Translations under genes and position numbers: made by a program
The notes under the pieces: generated by a model
Told to the model about the DNA's origin: nothing
What the model saw: the letters and a program-made list of their open reading frames with translations, nothing else
The model's database searches: none
Shown: one piece after another, positions 50,676-62,425 of the stretch
Numbering within the stretch: position 1 is the stretch's first letter
Layout: each line of letters starts with the position of its first letter
Source: Cinclus cinclus
Taxonomy: Eukaryota > Chordata > Aves > Passeriformes > Cinclidae
Direction of reading: 5' to 3'
Length of the DNA stretch: 64,000 nt
Assembly: GCF_963662255.1 (NCBI RefSeq)
Contig: NC_085073.1
Coordinates: 5,015,598-5,079,597, forward strand

Positions 50676-53600
50676 GTGGCCCAAGGCAGCACCGTGCGTT
50701 TGGAAGTCAATGGAGGCAGATGCGTGCCTGGCCTTCCCAAAATCCTGCACTGGTGCTGTTCCCATCCCTGGATGTTCCCTGGCTCCCTGGCTGTGGCCCC
50801 ACTGCTGTCCCAGCCCCACACAGCCTCTCCCATGGGGCACCAGCACTGCCCTCCCCTGAGAGATGCTCCAAGCACCCCTCTGGGCCACACCATGCCCAGC
50901 TTCTGGTGAAAGGGGTGGAGAGAGCTGAAGTTTTGCCTTTCGTGGGACAGCAGATTTCTCCCTTGGGTAATTGATGGGGACAAAAAGTTGCATTTCCTGG
51001 TGTCTCCAGATGGTGCAGTGCCAATAAAGCCATTTTCTGCAATATGGTGGCTTCTGCATGTCCAAAGGAGAGATTTGTTGTTGGAGCCATTCCTGTTTGG
51101 CTCGGTGCCCCCGAGGATGGACGAGTCACTCCCGAGCCTGGCTGAGGCTTGGGGGCCCTGGGAAGCTCCTGCAGCCCTGATGAGCAAGAGGGAAAGCATC
51201 AGCTGTTGTGAGGCAGAGCTCTGCCTTGCCCTGCTGCAAATGGAGAACACACAGCACAGCACCCTCCCCCTGGCCAGGCACAGCCTGTGGATGGTCCTCA
51301 CCTGCTCAGGAAATATTATTGCATGTTTAATTCATGGCACTGCAAAAACATCGCCGTGAACGCTCAGCCAGCCTCCTTGGAAAAATCTCACTGCCTGATC
51401 CTTCTGATGATTGACTGCTACAAAGACACTGAGATGATCTCAGCAGCTTGTCAGAAAAAGCCCTTATGTTGGTTTAAAGTAAATATGAAGTTTAAATATA
51501 AAGCGACGTGCCAAGCAGGTGGAGGATTTTTGAATGCTGGGTAATGGGAAGGTTGTCCCATGGTGCTCTCCCAAGCTCCTTTCCTACAGCCTGTTCCAGC
51601 AGGGATATTATCAATCTCCAAATGCTTATAAATGTTGTAAGCCACCTCTGAAGCATGCCTGCTGTGCCTGGGCTGTGCCCGGGCTGCTGGATCCCACTGG
51701 AAGCCTCCTCTGGGCAGGGATGTGTGCACCGACCTCTGCAGTGGAGCAGGAAGGGAGAATACCAGATTCAGTAGAAGCAAACTAGCTGGGTGGGACCAGG
51801 CTGCCAGGCGGGAGCTGGAGTGCTCTGAGGACTGTGTTACTCCCAGTTTATGCCTAGTTAGCAGCCTCTTAATTTTGCATCTTGTACGGAAGATGAAAAT
51901 GGCAGCAGAGCCCTGCCTGGCTGAGCTGCTCGGCTTGGGAGCAAGCCCCTGGCTTTGCCATCTGGGGGTTGCTGCACATTGGGGTGGTTTGTGGGGCTTC
52001 AGTCAATTCGTGAGGGGAATTTCTGGAGGCACCCGCTGCAGCTGGGGCTCTCTGCAAGGATGTGACAAGAGCCAGAGGCTTCCTCAGACAGACAGCCCAG
52101 AATTAAATCAGAGGGAAAGCAAGCACGGAGCGTGGACGTGGCTTCCTGACCCCGCTGCTGACCTTGAGCACTGCAGCCTAAGACTCTGTCCAGTCTGTTC
52201 TGGTGTCTGCTGGTCTGCAGGGCTCCACCAGCCCAAGCAGTGACCCAGCATCCTCCCAGCTTAGCTCTTAAATTCAGATGAGATCACAACAGCAAATGAT
52301 GGATGGGGTTTTTTCTTTCTCTCCTCCTTTCTTAATCTCCCCTGGCTAGTGGGTCTGAGACACAGGATCCCTGCCAGAGCAAGGGAAGGGATTTGCTCAT
52401 CTTGTGTCTTGCAAGCTCAAACCCAAATCCTCTTTATGGAGTTTAACCCCCTGTGTTGGCTGGCAGGGCTGGAGCGCCTGGCACATGGGGAGGGAGTGAA
52501 TGCTGAAGGAGAAGGCAGGGTGAGCTGCAGAGGGGAGCCCAGGAATTGCATCTCAGTGCCCAGGGGTGCACTCTGAGTGGGGCTCGAGGCAGCACTCCTG
52601 ATCCTGGGGTGGACAGAAGGCAGCTGGGGGCATTGCTGGGCCAGTGGCCGTGGGAGCCACGTTGCCCCGTGTCCTCGCGAGCGGGCGGCTGTGACACCCA
52701 GGGAAGACATTTCCTAATAACCTTGATTAGCTTTCCTCGCTGGTCGCTAATCAGCAAGATGCAAGCCGTGGTGCTGAAGCCAGCTCTGAGCCAGGGACAA
52801 AGAAAGACAAGGCTCTTTATCCTTCTTACTGCGGCTCAGCGCCCCGTCCTCGCCCAGGAGGATTTGCTGGGGTGGTTGTGGGGCTGCCGCTCGCCCTCCC
52901 AGTTCCTCCATCCCCTCACTGGAGCACAGCTCTGCCTCTTCCGTGGGCTGTGAGGAAAGCAAACAGCTCATCAGCTGCGCTGTTACCACAACGATTTTCA
53001 TTTACCGTCGAATAGCAATTGGGAGGAACTTTGCATGTTTGCTTCGCTACTTTTATTTCCTGTCATTTGTTTTTCACTGATGAGCAGAGTGCTCTGCCCA
53101 GGCACTGCAGCAATCCCGTGGCATCTCCCAGCCTGGTGCCCTGGGACGTGCAGACAAGAGTGGCCATGAGGTCTAAGACTGTTAAAAGGAAACTTAGTTC
53201 TTTTCTTTTTTTGTTTCCCGAGGCTCTTGGCTCGGGGTGTGTGGTCTAGGGGTGTTCCTGGGCTGGAATTCAAGAGAAAGGAGGGACAGTCCCTCTGCAT
53301 CTCGGGTACTGGGGACCCTGAAGATGATAAGCAGGGGGTTAATTTTTCCACTGTCTTAGTGTAAATCCCGACCAACTCTGTCATCCTCCATGGAAGCTTC
53401 TCTGGGTTCAGTGGGCTGGGGGGAGCAGGGTCCTTGCCTGTGGCTGGTTAAAGTCTCCCACGTTGCTTAGAGAGAGTTTTGTATTTTGGTTTTGGTGTGA
53501 GGTGCGTGCCTGCGTGTAGTTTGGGAATTTTTTTGGTTATTTCACTCATAACTCGTATTGTTGGGGCCTGTTTCTACCTGGGGATCAAAACGAGCTGTGC

Positions 53601-53716
53601 AAAATCTGGAAGAAGCTGGGGCTGTTGGTGCTCCCCTCCCTGGGGCATGCCCTGGTGGGAGCAGCAGGAGGGTGTCCCTGCCATGTCCTTGCCCAAGTGC
53701 CATTGTCACCCCCTTG

Positions 53717-53761
53717 CCCAGGTAGCTCTGCCCAGGTAGCCCTGCCCAGGTAGCCCTGCCC
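53717..53761 (+). repeat. 14-bp tandem repeat, 3 copies
   Basis: GCCCAGGTAGCTCT / GCCCAGGTAGCCCT units. Confidence 0.85.
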
Positions 53762-54043
53762 TTGCCCGGCTGTGCTGCGAGGCGATGGAGACAACAAAGG
53801 AGCGATCGATCAGCGATCGATCAGCGATCCCGATAATGAGCGGCTCGTTCTGGCGCTGGTGACATCCCACACCCGCAGCCGGAACTGATACAGCACCCTC
53901 GTGTTCCTAATTAACTTTCTCGAATGTTTTTTCTTCCTTTCGATTTTCCATCTCTTTTTTCCCTCTTGCTTGGGCTGCGGGCTGGCAGGAGATGCTGCTG
54001 GAGCAGCAGCTCTGGGGGAGCAGGTGGCCACAGTCAGCTGAGC

Positions 54044-55471
54044 CCCTGGCCACAGGGTTCCACTGACCACAGGGTGTCACTGACCACAGGGTTCCACTGG
54101 CCACAGGGTTCCACTGACCACAGGGTTCCACTGGCCACAGGGTGTCACTGACCACAGGGTTCCACTGACCACAGGGTGTCACTGACCACAGGGTTCCACT
54201 GGCCACAGGGTTCCACTGACCACAGGGTGTCACTGACCACAGGGTGTCACTGACCACAGGGCTCCACTGACCACAGGGTTCCACTGGCCACAGGGTGTCA
54301 CTGACCACAGGGTTCCACTGGCCACAGGGTTCCACTGGCCACAGGGTGTCACTGACCACAGGGTTCCACTGGCCACAGGGTTCCACTGACCACAGGGCTC
54401 CACTGACCACAGGGTTCCACTGACCACAGGGCTCCACTGACCACAGGGTTCCACTGACCACAGGGTGTCACTGACCACAGGGCTCCACTGACCACAGGGC
54501 TCCACTGACCACAGGGTGTCACTGACCACAGGGTTCCACTGGCCACAGGGCTCCACTGACCACAGGGTTCCACTGACCACAGGGTGTCACTGACCACAGG
54601 GTTCCACTGGCCACAGGGTGTCACTGACCACAGGGTTCCACTGACCACAGGGTGTCACTGACCACAGGGTTCCACTGACCACAGGGCTCCACTGACCACA
54701 GGGTTCCACTGACCACAGGGTTCCACTGACCACAGGGCTCCACTGACCACAGGGTTCCACTGACCACAGGGTTCCACTGACCACAGGGCTCCACTGACCA
54801 CAGGGTGTCACTGACCACAGGGTTCCACTGACCACAGGGCTCCACTGACCACAGGGCTCCACTGACCACAGGGTTCCACTGACCACAGGGCTCCACTGAC
54901 CACAGGGTTCCACTGACCACAGGGTTTCACTGACCACAGGGCTCCACTGACCACAGGGTGTCACTGACCACAGGGTTCCACTGACCACAGGGTTCCATTG
55001 GCCACAGGGCTCCACTGACCACAGGGTTCCACTGACCACAGGGCTCCACTGACCACAGGGTTCCACTGACCACAGGGTTCCACTGGCCACAGGGTTCCAC
55101 TGACCACAGGGCTCCACTGACCACAGGGTTCCACTGACCACAGGGTGTCACTGACCACAGGGTTCCACTGGCCACAGGGTTCCACTGACCACAGGGCTCC
55201 ACTGACCACAGGGTTCCACTGACCACAGGGTGTCACTGACCACAGGGTTCCACTGGCCACAGGGTTCCACTGACCACAGGGTTCCACTGGCCACAGGGTT
55301 CCACTGACCACAGGGCTCCACTGACCACAGGGTTCCACTGACCACAGGGTTCCACTGGCCACAGGGTTCCACTGACCACAGGGTTCCACTGACCACAGGG
55401 TGTCACTGACCACAGGGTGTCACTGGCCACAGGGCTCCACTGACCACAGGGTGTCACTGACCACAGGGTTC
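54044..55471 (+). repeat. 17-bp minisatellite, about 84 copies
   Basis: The largest array in the window: 1.43 kb of CCACTGACCACAGGGTT with variants at two positions (TTCC/CTCC/TGTC before ACTG, and GACC/GGCC before ACAGGG). Length is kept at 17 bp throughout. Most units contain ACCACA, the complement of the RUNX core TGTGGT. The long minus-strand open frames (repeating SGTLWSVEPCGQWNPVV) arise because 51 bp is three units and no frame has a stop. Confidence 0.98.
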
Positions 55472-56869
55472 CTGGCCTGGCTGCTGGGGCTGGGAGCCCA
55501 CTCCTTGTACTCAGGGGATGGCTTGCACAAGACTTGTTGGTGAGAAGCACCTGTTGTGTGAGAAACCAGTTGAAGTTGTGCTCAGAGTTTGCGGAGGGCT
55601 TTAGGAGCTGGAGGAAGGCTGGGCAGGCATCTCTGGGCAGGTGAGCTCCTGTCGGTGAGGAGCAGCAGCCCCAGGAATGGTCTTTGCCCCCTGCTTGCAC
55701 AGGGCTTTGGGATGGAGGAGGAATTCTGTCATTCACTGAACACAAAGGGATTCCCTGTGCAGACCTGGCAGAGCGCTTTGGAGGGTGGAGGAGGTCACAA
55801 GATGCAGCAGCATCCAAATTTCTGTGTGAAGGGAGCAGAAAGCCAAAGCTGGAGGAATTAGCCTGGTCAGAGGGACTGATGCCATCTGGATGGACTTGTA
55901 CTGGTGCAGGTCATCTCCATGCCGTGCTGCAAGCCAGGAAAGCACCAGTTCCTCATTGCTCAGGGGTTTTCTCATGTTGTTAGTTGGACACGCACAGATG
56001 TGAGGCCAGGCAGTCTTTCTTCCCTAGGAATGTGGAGCTGGTCTGAACCTGCATTTGATCTCAGAAAAAAGCTTTTCCTTAGCTTCGACTCCAGACTTGA
56101 GAAAGGCTGTTGCACTTTTGTTGGTGTGGAGCAAAAGCTGCTGCTTGGTTGAGTTCTTGGTTGAGTTTTTGGGGTTTATTTGTCTCTTTTCCCTCTGCTG
56201 TGTGCAGTGTCACCATCGGCCCAGGTGCCAAGCTTGGGGTGCAGGTGCTTTGGGAGAGGGGTGATGGCTTTAGCACTGCTCTCTGTCAGAGGATGGTGTT
56301 GGTTCCCCTGGCTGGGCAGAGGATGCTGCAGGACGTGGCTGATGGGGTTATTACCTGAGCACAGAGATGGGATGCAGTCTGTGCCCCAAGGAGCTCCCAG
56401 CCTGCCAGGCAGCTAAGCTGGGGCTAATGATGAATGACTTCCTAAATAAATAAATAAAGCTCAGAGGCAGGGAAGGAGAAATGTGAAGCATTACCCTGAA
56501 CCACAAGGCAATTCCGCTGGTGGTTTGTGATGGGCTCGGCAGAGATTGCAATGGTTTGCTGGGAAGTGCTGGAGGATGGGGAGGGTTTGTGTGGGAACGA
56601 GAGCATGGGGATGGGGAGAGTGGTCCTGGGTCAGATCCTTCCCTTTGTGCATCCTGGAGGAGAGCCCAGCCTGCAGAGGAGAAGCCACATCCCCTGCTCT
56701 GTGCTGGTCTGGAGGATGCTCCTGGGGTTTCTGGTTCATTCTGGTGCTGCCTCTGTCATGACTTTCAGCATGGGGGTGCTTTGGGGTCCTCCCTGGGCTG
56801 TGGCCACAGCCCCCGGGGGCATGGATGGGCTCCCTCAGCAGGGTGCAGTCAGACCAGGGCAGCTGTGCT

Positions 56870-56923
56870 TCCTCCTCTTCCTCCTCCTCCTCCTCCTCCT
56901 CCTCCTCCTCCTCCTCCTCCTCC
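56870..56923 (+). repeat. CTC trinucleotide microsatellite
   Basis: (CTC)n with one CTT interruption, about 16 units. On the minus strand it would encode poly-Glu or poly-Gly, but there is no exon evidence. Confidence 0.95.
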
Positions 56924-57779
56924 CGTGGTGCTGCCCCTGTGCCCTGTCCGTGCTGGGCTGCACCTGCTGAATGCTCCTGGCACATCCCTGCCTGTCACAG
57001 CTGTCACTGCGGGGCAGTGATGGGGGAAATTAATTCCTCCTGACCATCCAAACCCAACCCGGGGCTCTCCTGTCTCTCTGTCCTGCAGTTTAACCCTCGC
57101 TGTGCCATCGCCCCCCTGGGCAGGGAGCAGCATCTCTTGGAACACCCACATGGCTGTGCCCCAAAATTCCACTTGTGCCTGTTGCTTGGGGACCGTGCTG
57201 GGTGCTTCACACACATGGGAGAACCAGAAATGCCACAGGGAAGAAAAGAGAGAGACAGAGAGAGACAGGGGCTCTGTGTGTGTGTGTGCAAACACAGCGA
57301 GCTGTCTTAGTGTGCATTTTCCTCTGGTTCCCCACATTGTAAAAAGGGATAATACTGTCATATTAAAGCACTTGGAGATCTGGGGATGAAGAGCGGCGAA
57401 TAGGACCAAGACAGTCATGATCAAAGCTCTTTTTTTTCCTCCATCTGTGTTTGTTTCCCCATGGAAGATAATACTCTGCCTCTTTCTTGTAAATATTTTT
57501 TTAAGATCTGAGTAACTCCATGATAGATAAACAGCCATGCTTCATTCTGAAGATCTCTGCTGCCTGCTCCAGTTGTGTTTGCCAAACCCCTGGCCTGCCT
57601 TAAGGAGTGGCCTGGGGAGCTGCAGTCCAGCCCAGAGGAGAAACTGTGTCCAGAAGCTTTGTGGGGGAAGGCACTGACCTGGAAATGCTCCATCACCTCC
57701 TTTTTTTTGGGCAGGATCAGGTACCTTTTGAGATCTGCACAGCTGGTGGAGCTTGGCACCCAAAGCCACCTGATGTGCC

Positions 57780-57914
57780 TGCCCCATCCCTGGAAGTGCT
57801 CCAGGCCAGGTTGGATGGGGCCCTGGGTCCCTGGTCCAGTGAGTGGCAGGAGGGGGTGAAGGAGGAGATCTCCTGAGGTCCTTTCCAGCCCAAACCATCC
57901 TGAAATTCCATGGC
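57780..57914 (+). mobile_element. CR1 3'-end fragment
   Basis: 'CCCTGGAAGTGCTCCAGGCC', 'AGGTTGGATGGGGCCCTGGG' and 'GGTCCTTTCCAGCCCAAACC' followed by ATCCTGAAATTCCATG form a sense CR1 terminus. Confidence 0.85.
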
Positions 57915-58547
57915 TCCAGATCCAGCTCTGCACATTGGCATCTCCTTGTTCCCCCGGGCCAGGTCCCTGTCCCAGCCCTGGTGAGGCTGGGTTTGCCAAG
58001 GACAGGCTGGAGGGAGCAAACTGGAATTGTGGGGTAGTGAATTCAAATTTCATCTCTGCCCTCCCCAGGGGAGGTGACAAATGAGCTGGTGGTTGTGCTA
58101 AAAGCTTTTCTTTCTCTCTTTAAAGAGGTTGCTGGGAGGAAATGAAGTGACCCACTGACCTCTGTTAATACACAGCACAAACTGAGCTGGTGCTGCTGGA
58201 AGGAAGAGCCCTCAGTGCAGCCCTCTGCCTGCAAGGTGTTTGCTTCCATTGATGTGTCTAATGGGAGCAATTCTCCCACAGCAGCTGCCGAAAATGAAGA
58301 TATTTAATCATCTCCTAGATCCGAGTGGAACTTTTTGCAGAGAATATATTTAAAATTGCCCTTCTCCTTTCCACAGGCAGGTGAAACAGAAAAGAAGCCC
58401 AAGTGAGCTTTTCTTGTGATTTTTTTTTCCAAGTTTTCATATTGTAATGAATCTGCATGGTTCCTTCCTCCTGGATTTTTTTCAAACGCAGAGCAAATGT
58501 TTCAATTACCCAGTCCATAGGTGCTAAGAACCAGTTACATATGGCAA

Positions 58548-58711
58548 AATGTTGCCCAGAGAGGCTGTGGACTCCCCATTCCTGGGAGTGTTCAAGGCCA
58601 TGCAGGACAGGGCTTTGAGTAGCCTGGTCTAGAGGAAAGTGTCCCTGTCACTGAAAGCTTGGAACAGCATTATCTTAAATGTCCCTTGAACCCAAAGCAT
58701 TGTGTTCTGTG
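58548..58711 (+). mobile_element. CR1 3'-end fragment
   Basis: It contains 'GTTGCCCAGAGAGGCTGTGG', 'GGAGTGTTCAAGGCCATGC', 'GTAGCCTGGTCTAGAGGAAA' and a decayed tail AAATGTCCCTTGAACCCAAAGCATTGTG. The order and orientation match a CR1 sense 3' end. Confidence 0.9.
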
Positions 58712-60819
58712 AAAATCCTGGCACAGTTCTGACCCATCCCAGGGTCTGTCACTGTGCAGGCATTGGCTTTTAGCAGCATTTCCCTCTGGAAGCAGTGAGG
58801 ACCAAAGCAGCCAAACCCCTCCTCCCGGACCCCCTCGATCCCCAAAGTGGCTTAAGGGACTTAGGTGTCCAGCACCCTCTGAAATGGGAGTTGCTGGGGG
58901 GAAAATCTTCAAAAGCATCTTAGCGGCTTAGGCTAAGTCCCTTTGACTCCCAGGGGAACTTAAGCTCTTAAGAAATGTAGGTGCTTGAGAGATTTCACCC
59001 TCTGTGCCTCGCTCCCCTGGGTCCCTGGCTCGGCCCTGGATGCAGGAGCTGCCCTGGGAAGCTGCTTCTTGCAAACACTTCTCAGTTTTATTATTTTTAA
59101 TAATGCTCTCCAAGACCCCGTGCTCGGTGCTTACAAGCTTCACACATGGCCTTGCTTAGAGCTGGAGATTAGGCAGCACACAAGAATGAATGTCTTACAG
59201 GAGCTCTTTTACTGTAAGAATTAATCTTATTCCTGAAATGTGACCGTATCTAGCACAAATCTGACCCCACTGGGGGCCATGGCTTCACTTAATTGCATTC
59301 TTTAGCAAGGATTGAGGTCTATTAGGTGGTTTGCTTGTGTTGTAGGGGTTCCTGTGCCAGAGAATTTAGTGAGGGTTTGCAGAGGAAAAGTGCCATTATG
59401 TTGGCTTGGCTGGTGCCAGGAGCTTGGCTGGGTTCTCAGAGGCAGCCAGGGGTGAGCAAACCTGCTCCAGAGAGCACAGACAAGATAAGCTGTGCCCTGA
59501 GGAGGGCAGAGGATGGGTGACTGAGCCCTTGGGATTTGAGCTTTCATCAGAATAATTCTCACTGGATTTCAGCCTCGGTGGCAGCTGGGTTCCAGCAGGG
59601 CTGTTCTGCTCTGCAGGCAGAAATCCTGCAGGGAATGAGTCTGTTCCTACTGGCAGCAGAGCAAACCCTGCCCCAGCCTGTGCTCCACATCCCCAGGGGA
59701 GCCAGGTGGGTGCACATCCTGCTGTCCTGAAAATCCCGTGTCGGGGGGGACAGCCCCTGATGTACCTGCTCTGAAGGATGAGCTGCTGGATTGAAGCTGA
59801 CATCTCCTAATATCTCTGCCAGCACTTTCTGTCTCTGTCAAGGGCTCGGAAAGCACATTAGCACTGGAGCAGAAGTGTCACCCTCTGGCATCTCCCTCTC
59901 TCATCTTGGAGCTGTTGCTGGATCCCCTTTACCAGACCTTCTCCATCAGGGCCCATGATATGGCATGAAAAGCTCCTCTCTCTGGAGAAGGCAGAACATT
60001 TCCCTGACATTCAGTTCCCTGCCTTCAGCTCCATCCTGGGGGGACTCTGGGGACTCCTGCAGGCTCTTGGCTGCTTTCAGCTGTGCAGGATCATTGGTGC
60101 CATGTTTAGGGAGCACACGAGGCTCGAGGAGATGTTTGGTGGCATTTTTGGCACTGGCAGGGGTGGATATACTGCTCTGATAAAGAAAAATAAGAGTTTC
60201 TGAAATGGTGGCTGAGCCAGTGTGGTTTGTTGGATTTTATTTTAATATAGGCACCTAAAATAGTTGAGTGGATTCTTGCTCTCCCCAACGCCAGCCTTGC
60301 TGGTGGGAACAGGGACTGAAGGAGGAAGAAGGAAGAGCCAGGAGCTGCAGCATGGCTCCATTTGCTGTGCTGGCATCGATGCCACATCCCCAGTTTAATT
60401 AACAGTTCCCATCACAGCTATTCACGACGTTCCCACTCTCTGCTCGCCCCTGACAGCAACAAAAGAAACCCCAGCACATTGTTCTGTGCCCTGGAACCCT
60501 GTGATCCCTGCACTAGGGCTGGCTGGAGCCTCTCTGTGTTTCTCTAAGTGTGTCTAGAGCAAACATTTGAAGAGATTCCCAGTGACAGGATTCAGATTTC
60601 TTTCTCTTTTTTGTTTCAGTATTTATGCTGGTTTCTCGTGAGCTGGCACTGAAGCACAGTGGATCTGAGCTAGCACAGAGCACACAGCAGAGGCTTTTTA
60701 ATCCTCAAAGTGCAAGTCCAAAGCTTCTCTCTGAAAAGTTGTTCTTTAGGGCTGAGTACATACGGGGACTTCTTGTTTATCCTGGCTTTTCTTTTAATTC
60801 TGCACAGTTCAGCCTTGGA

Positions 60820-61030
60820 GAGTTAATGGGACAGAAAAAGATTAAAATGCCCCTTCACACCGCCTGTCCCGACGGCCTCCCACCCCGATGTGTGTCAGAA
60901 AGCTTAAACAGCCTCACTATCCCCTTAGTCCTTTCAAAGCCTTTGATCATTGTACAATATCTCCTACCTGGCTTTCCTCCAAAAGGTGATAAACCCTGGG
61001 TTTGATTTCTAATTGGAGTAATGATAGCGG
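60820..61030. promoter_or_regulatory. Candidate enhancer with TCF/LEF and SOX motifs
   Basis: TCAAAG (60934-60939) and CTTTGATC (60941-60948) are head-to-head TCF/LEF-type sites. They abut the perfect 10-bp palindrome ATTGTACAAT (60949-60958), an inverted pair of SOX-type ACAAT cores. Flanking GTTAATGGG, TTGATTTCTAATTGG and GTAATGATAG add homeobox-like cores. No repeats occur inside. Confidence 0.35.
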
Positions 61031-61642
61031 GAAGGAATCTGTCAGATCTGAGAGCATCCTTCCATCCTTCCACAGCTCTGGCCCATTATCCCAGAGCTCA
61101 GCGTCTGCCTGATGGGAAACCTCAGAGCTGCCGACCCTACGAGGAGCCTGTGGCTGCAGCTTTCTCTCTATTTTCAGCCCTTCTGGGGCAAATCTCACTC
61201 TGTGACTGAGGGAAGTGTTTGCCAGTGTTGACACACAGGGCTGGGGCGGGGGCTAAGAACACAGCTGCCTTAATGCCATTCCTGCTTTGCACAGAGATCA
61301 GGATAAAGCTGTAAGCAGGGAGCTCCCTTTGGAGCCAGGAGTTGTCTCCATGGAAATGTGCTGGGCAGGGTTAGGGGAGCAGGCTGGTGCTGAGCTGGAT
61401 CTCCCTTGCCACAGCCCTGCTGATCTGCTGGTTCTGTCCTGCTGCCACATTCTGCCATGTCCAGGGCAGAACCGGTCAGGAGAAAATCTCTCCCACCTCC
61501 TGTGCAGGCTGCATTTGCTTGATCCATCAGGATCAGCTATGGCAGCCCCTGCTCCAGGGATTCTCTCCTCCAGTTTTGTGTCACTCAGTAACTCAGTTCC
61601 TCTGTGTGCTGCAGGTGGGGAAACTGCAGCACCATCATGGAG

Positions 61643-62131
61643 CTGGGCTTAACCCAAGGGATTGGGCTTAACCCAAAGGACTGGGTTTAACCCATGCATT
61701 GGGACTGTGCTCATGGACTGGGGCTCTCCACATGGATTGGGGCTCTCCTCATGGACTGGGGCTCTCCCCATGGACTGGGGCTCTCCCCATGGATTGGGGC
61801 TCTCCCCATGGATTTGGGCTGTGCCCATGGGCTGGGGCTGTGCCCATGGATTGGGGCTCTCCCCATGGATTGGGGCTGTGCCCATGGACTGGGGCTCTCC
61901 CCATGGATTTGGGCTGTGCCCATGGGCTGGGGCTGTGCCCATGGACTGGGGCTCTCCCCATGGATTTGGGCTGTGCCCATGGACTGGGGCTCTCCCCATG
62001 GATTGGGGCTGTGCCCATGGATTGGTGCTCTCCCCATGGATTGGGGCTCTCCCCATGGATTTGGGCTGTGCCCATGGACTGGGGCTCTCCCCATGGATTG
62101 GGGCTGTGCCCATGGATTGGGGCTCTCCTGT
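61643..62131 (+). repeat. 19-bp minisatellite, about 23 copies
   Basis: Units GGGGCTCTCCCCATGGATT and GGGGCTGTGCCCATGGACT alternate irregularly from about 61694. A related 16-18-bp lead-in (GGGCTTAACCCAAGGGATT) occupies 61643-61693. Almost every unit has an ATGG, so many spurious ATG-started frames occur. Confidence 0.95.
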
Positions 62132-62257
62132 AGCACTGCCCTGGGTGCCAGGCAGGTGCTCAGTGCCACCCTGGGGAAGGTGCCCCGTGTCCCCCGGGCT
62201 CTGCTGGGTCTCTGTCCAGGCACCTGTCCCTCAGAGCTGTCCCTTTGTGCCCCGCAG

Positions 62258-62425
62258 GTGCTGACAAGGCTGGGGAGACGCTGCAGTTCCTGCTGAGCCG
62301 GAGCCTTCCCGGCTGGGGCCGAAGGCCTTTGCAGAGGATGAGGATCCTTCCCAGCCCTGGAATGTCTTCGCTGGTCTCCCTCGTGAACGTCCTCTCTGTG
62401 CTGCTCATGGACTGCCTTGCTGAAA
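62258..62425 (+). CDS. Exon-like segment, 168 nt, phase 1-1
   Basis: A good pyrimidine tract and acceptor (CCCTTTGTGCCCCGCAG) and an excellent donor (GAAA|GTGAGTGA) bound a 168-nt segment with only one open forward frame; the other two hit stops within the first 40 nt. The 55-residue peptide starts ADKAGETLQFLLSRSL, has a basic middle (R-R-P-L-Q-R-M-R), and ends with a hydrophobic stretch around MSSLVSLVNVLSVLLMD that could be a helix or weak membrane segment. The symmetrical phase would let it be skipped without a frameshift. I do not recognise the protein. It lies 130 bp downstream of a 19-bp minisatellite, so chance exon mimicry in GC-rich DNA remains possible. Confidence 0.32.

Larger units (their letters stand above)
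49501..54043. other. Non-coding sequence
   Basis: 49780-49970 is repeat-free with ATTATTTATC, GGTAATTAATG and CAATTAGATTAACG homeobox-like sites. A GATCGATCAGC direct repeat lies at 53807-53830. No exon was recognised. Confidence 0.4.
55472..61642. other. Non-coding sequence with CR1 pieces
   Basis: Holds the CTC run, a GT microsatellite near 57273, two sense CR1 tails and the motif-rich block 60820-61030. Nothing coding was recognised. Confidence 0.4.

Noticed and set aside
53907..55817. Several minus-strand frames repeating a Trp/Cys/Gly/Gln motif
   Set aside because: They are translations of the 17-bp minisatellite.
61649..62296. Plus and minus frames of 144-200 codons
   Set aside because: They are translations of the 19-bp array, with an ATG in almost every unit.
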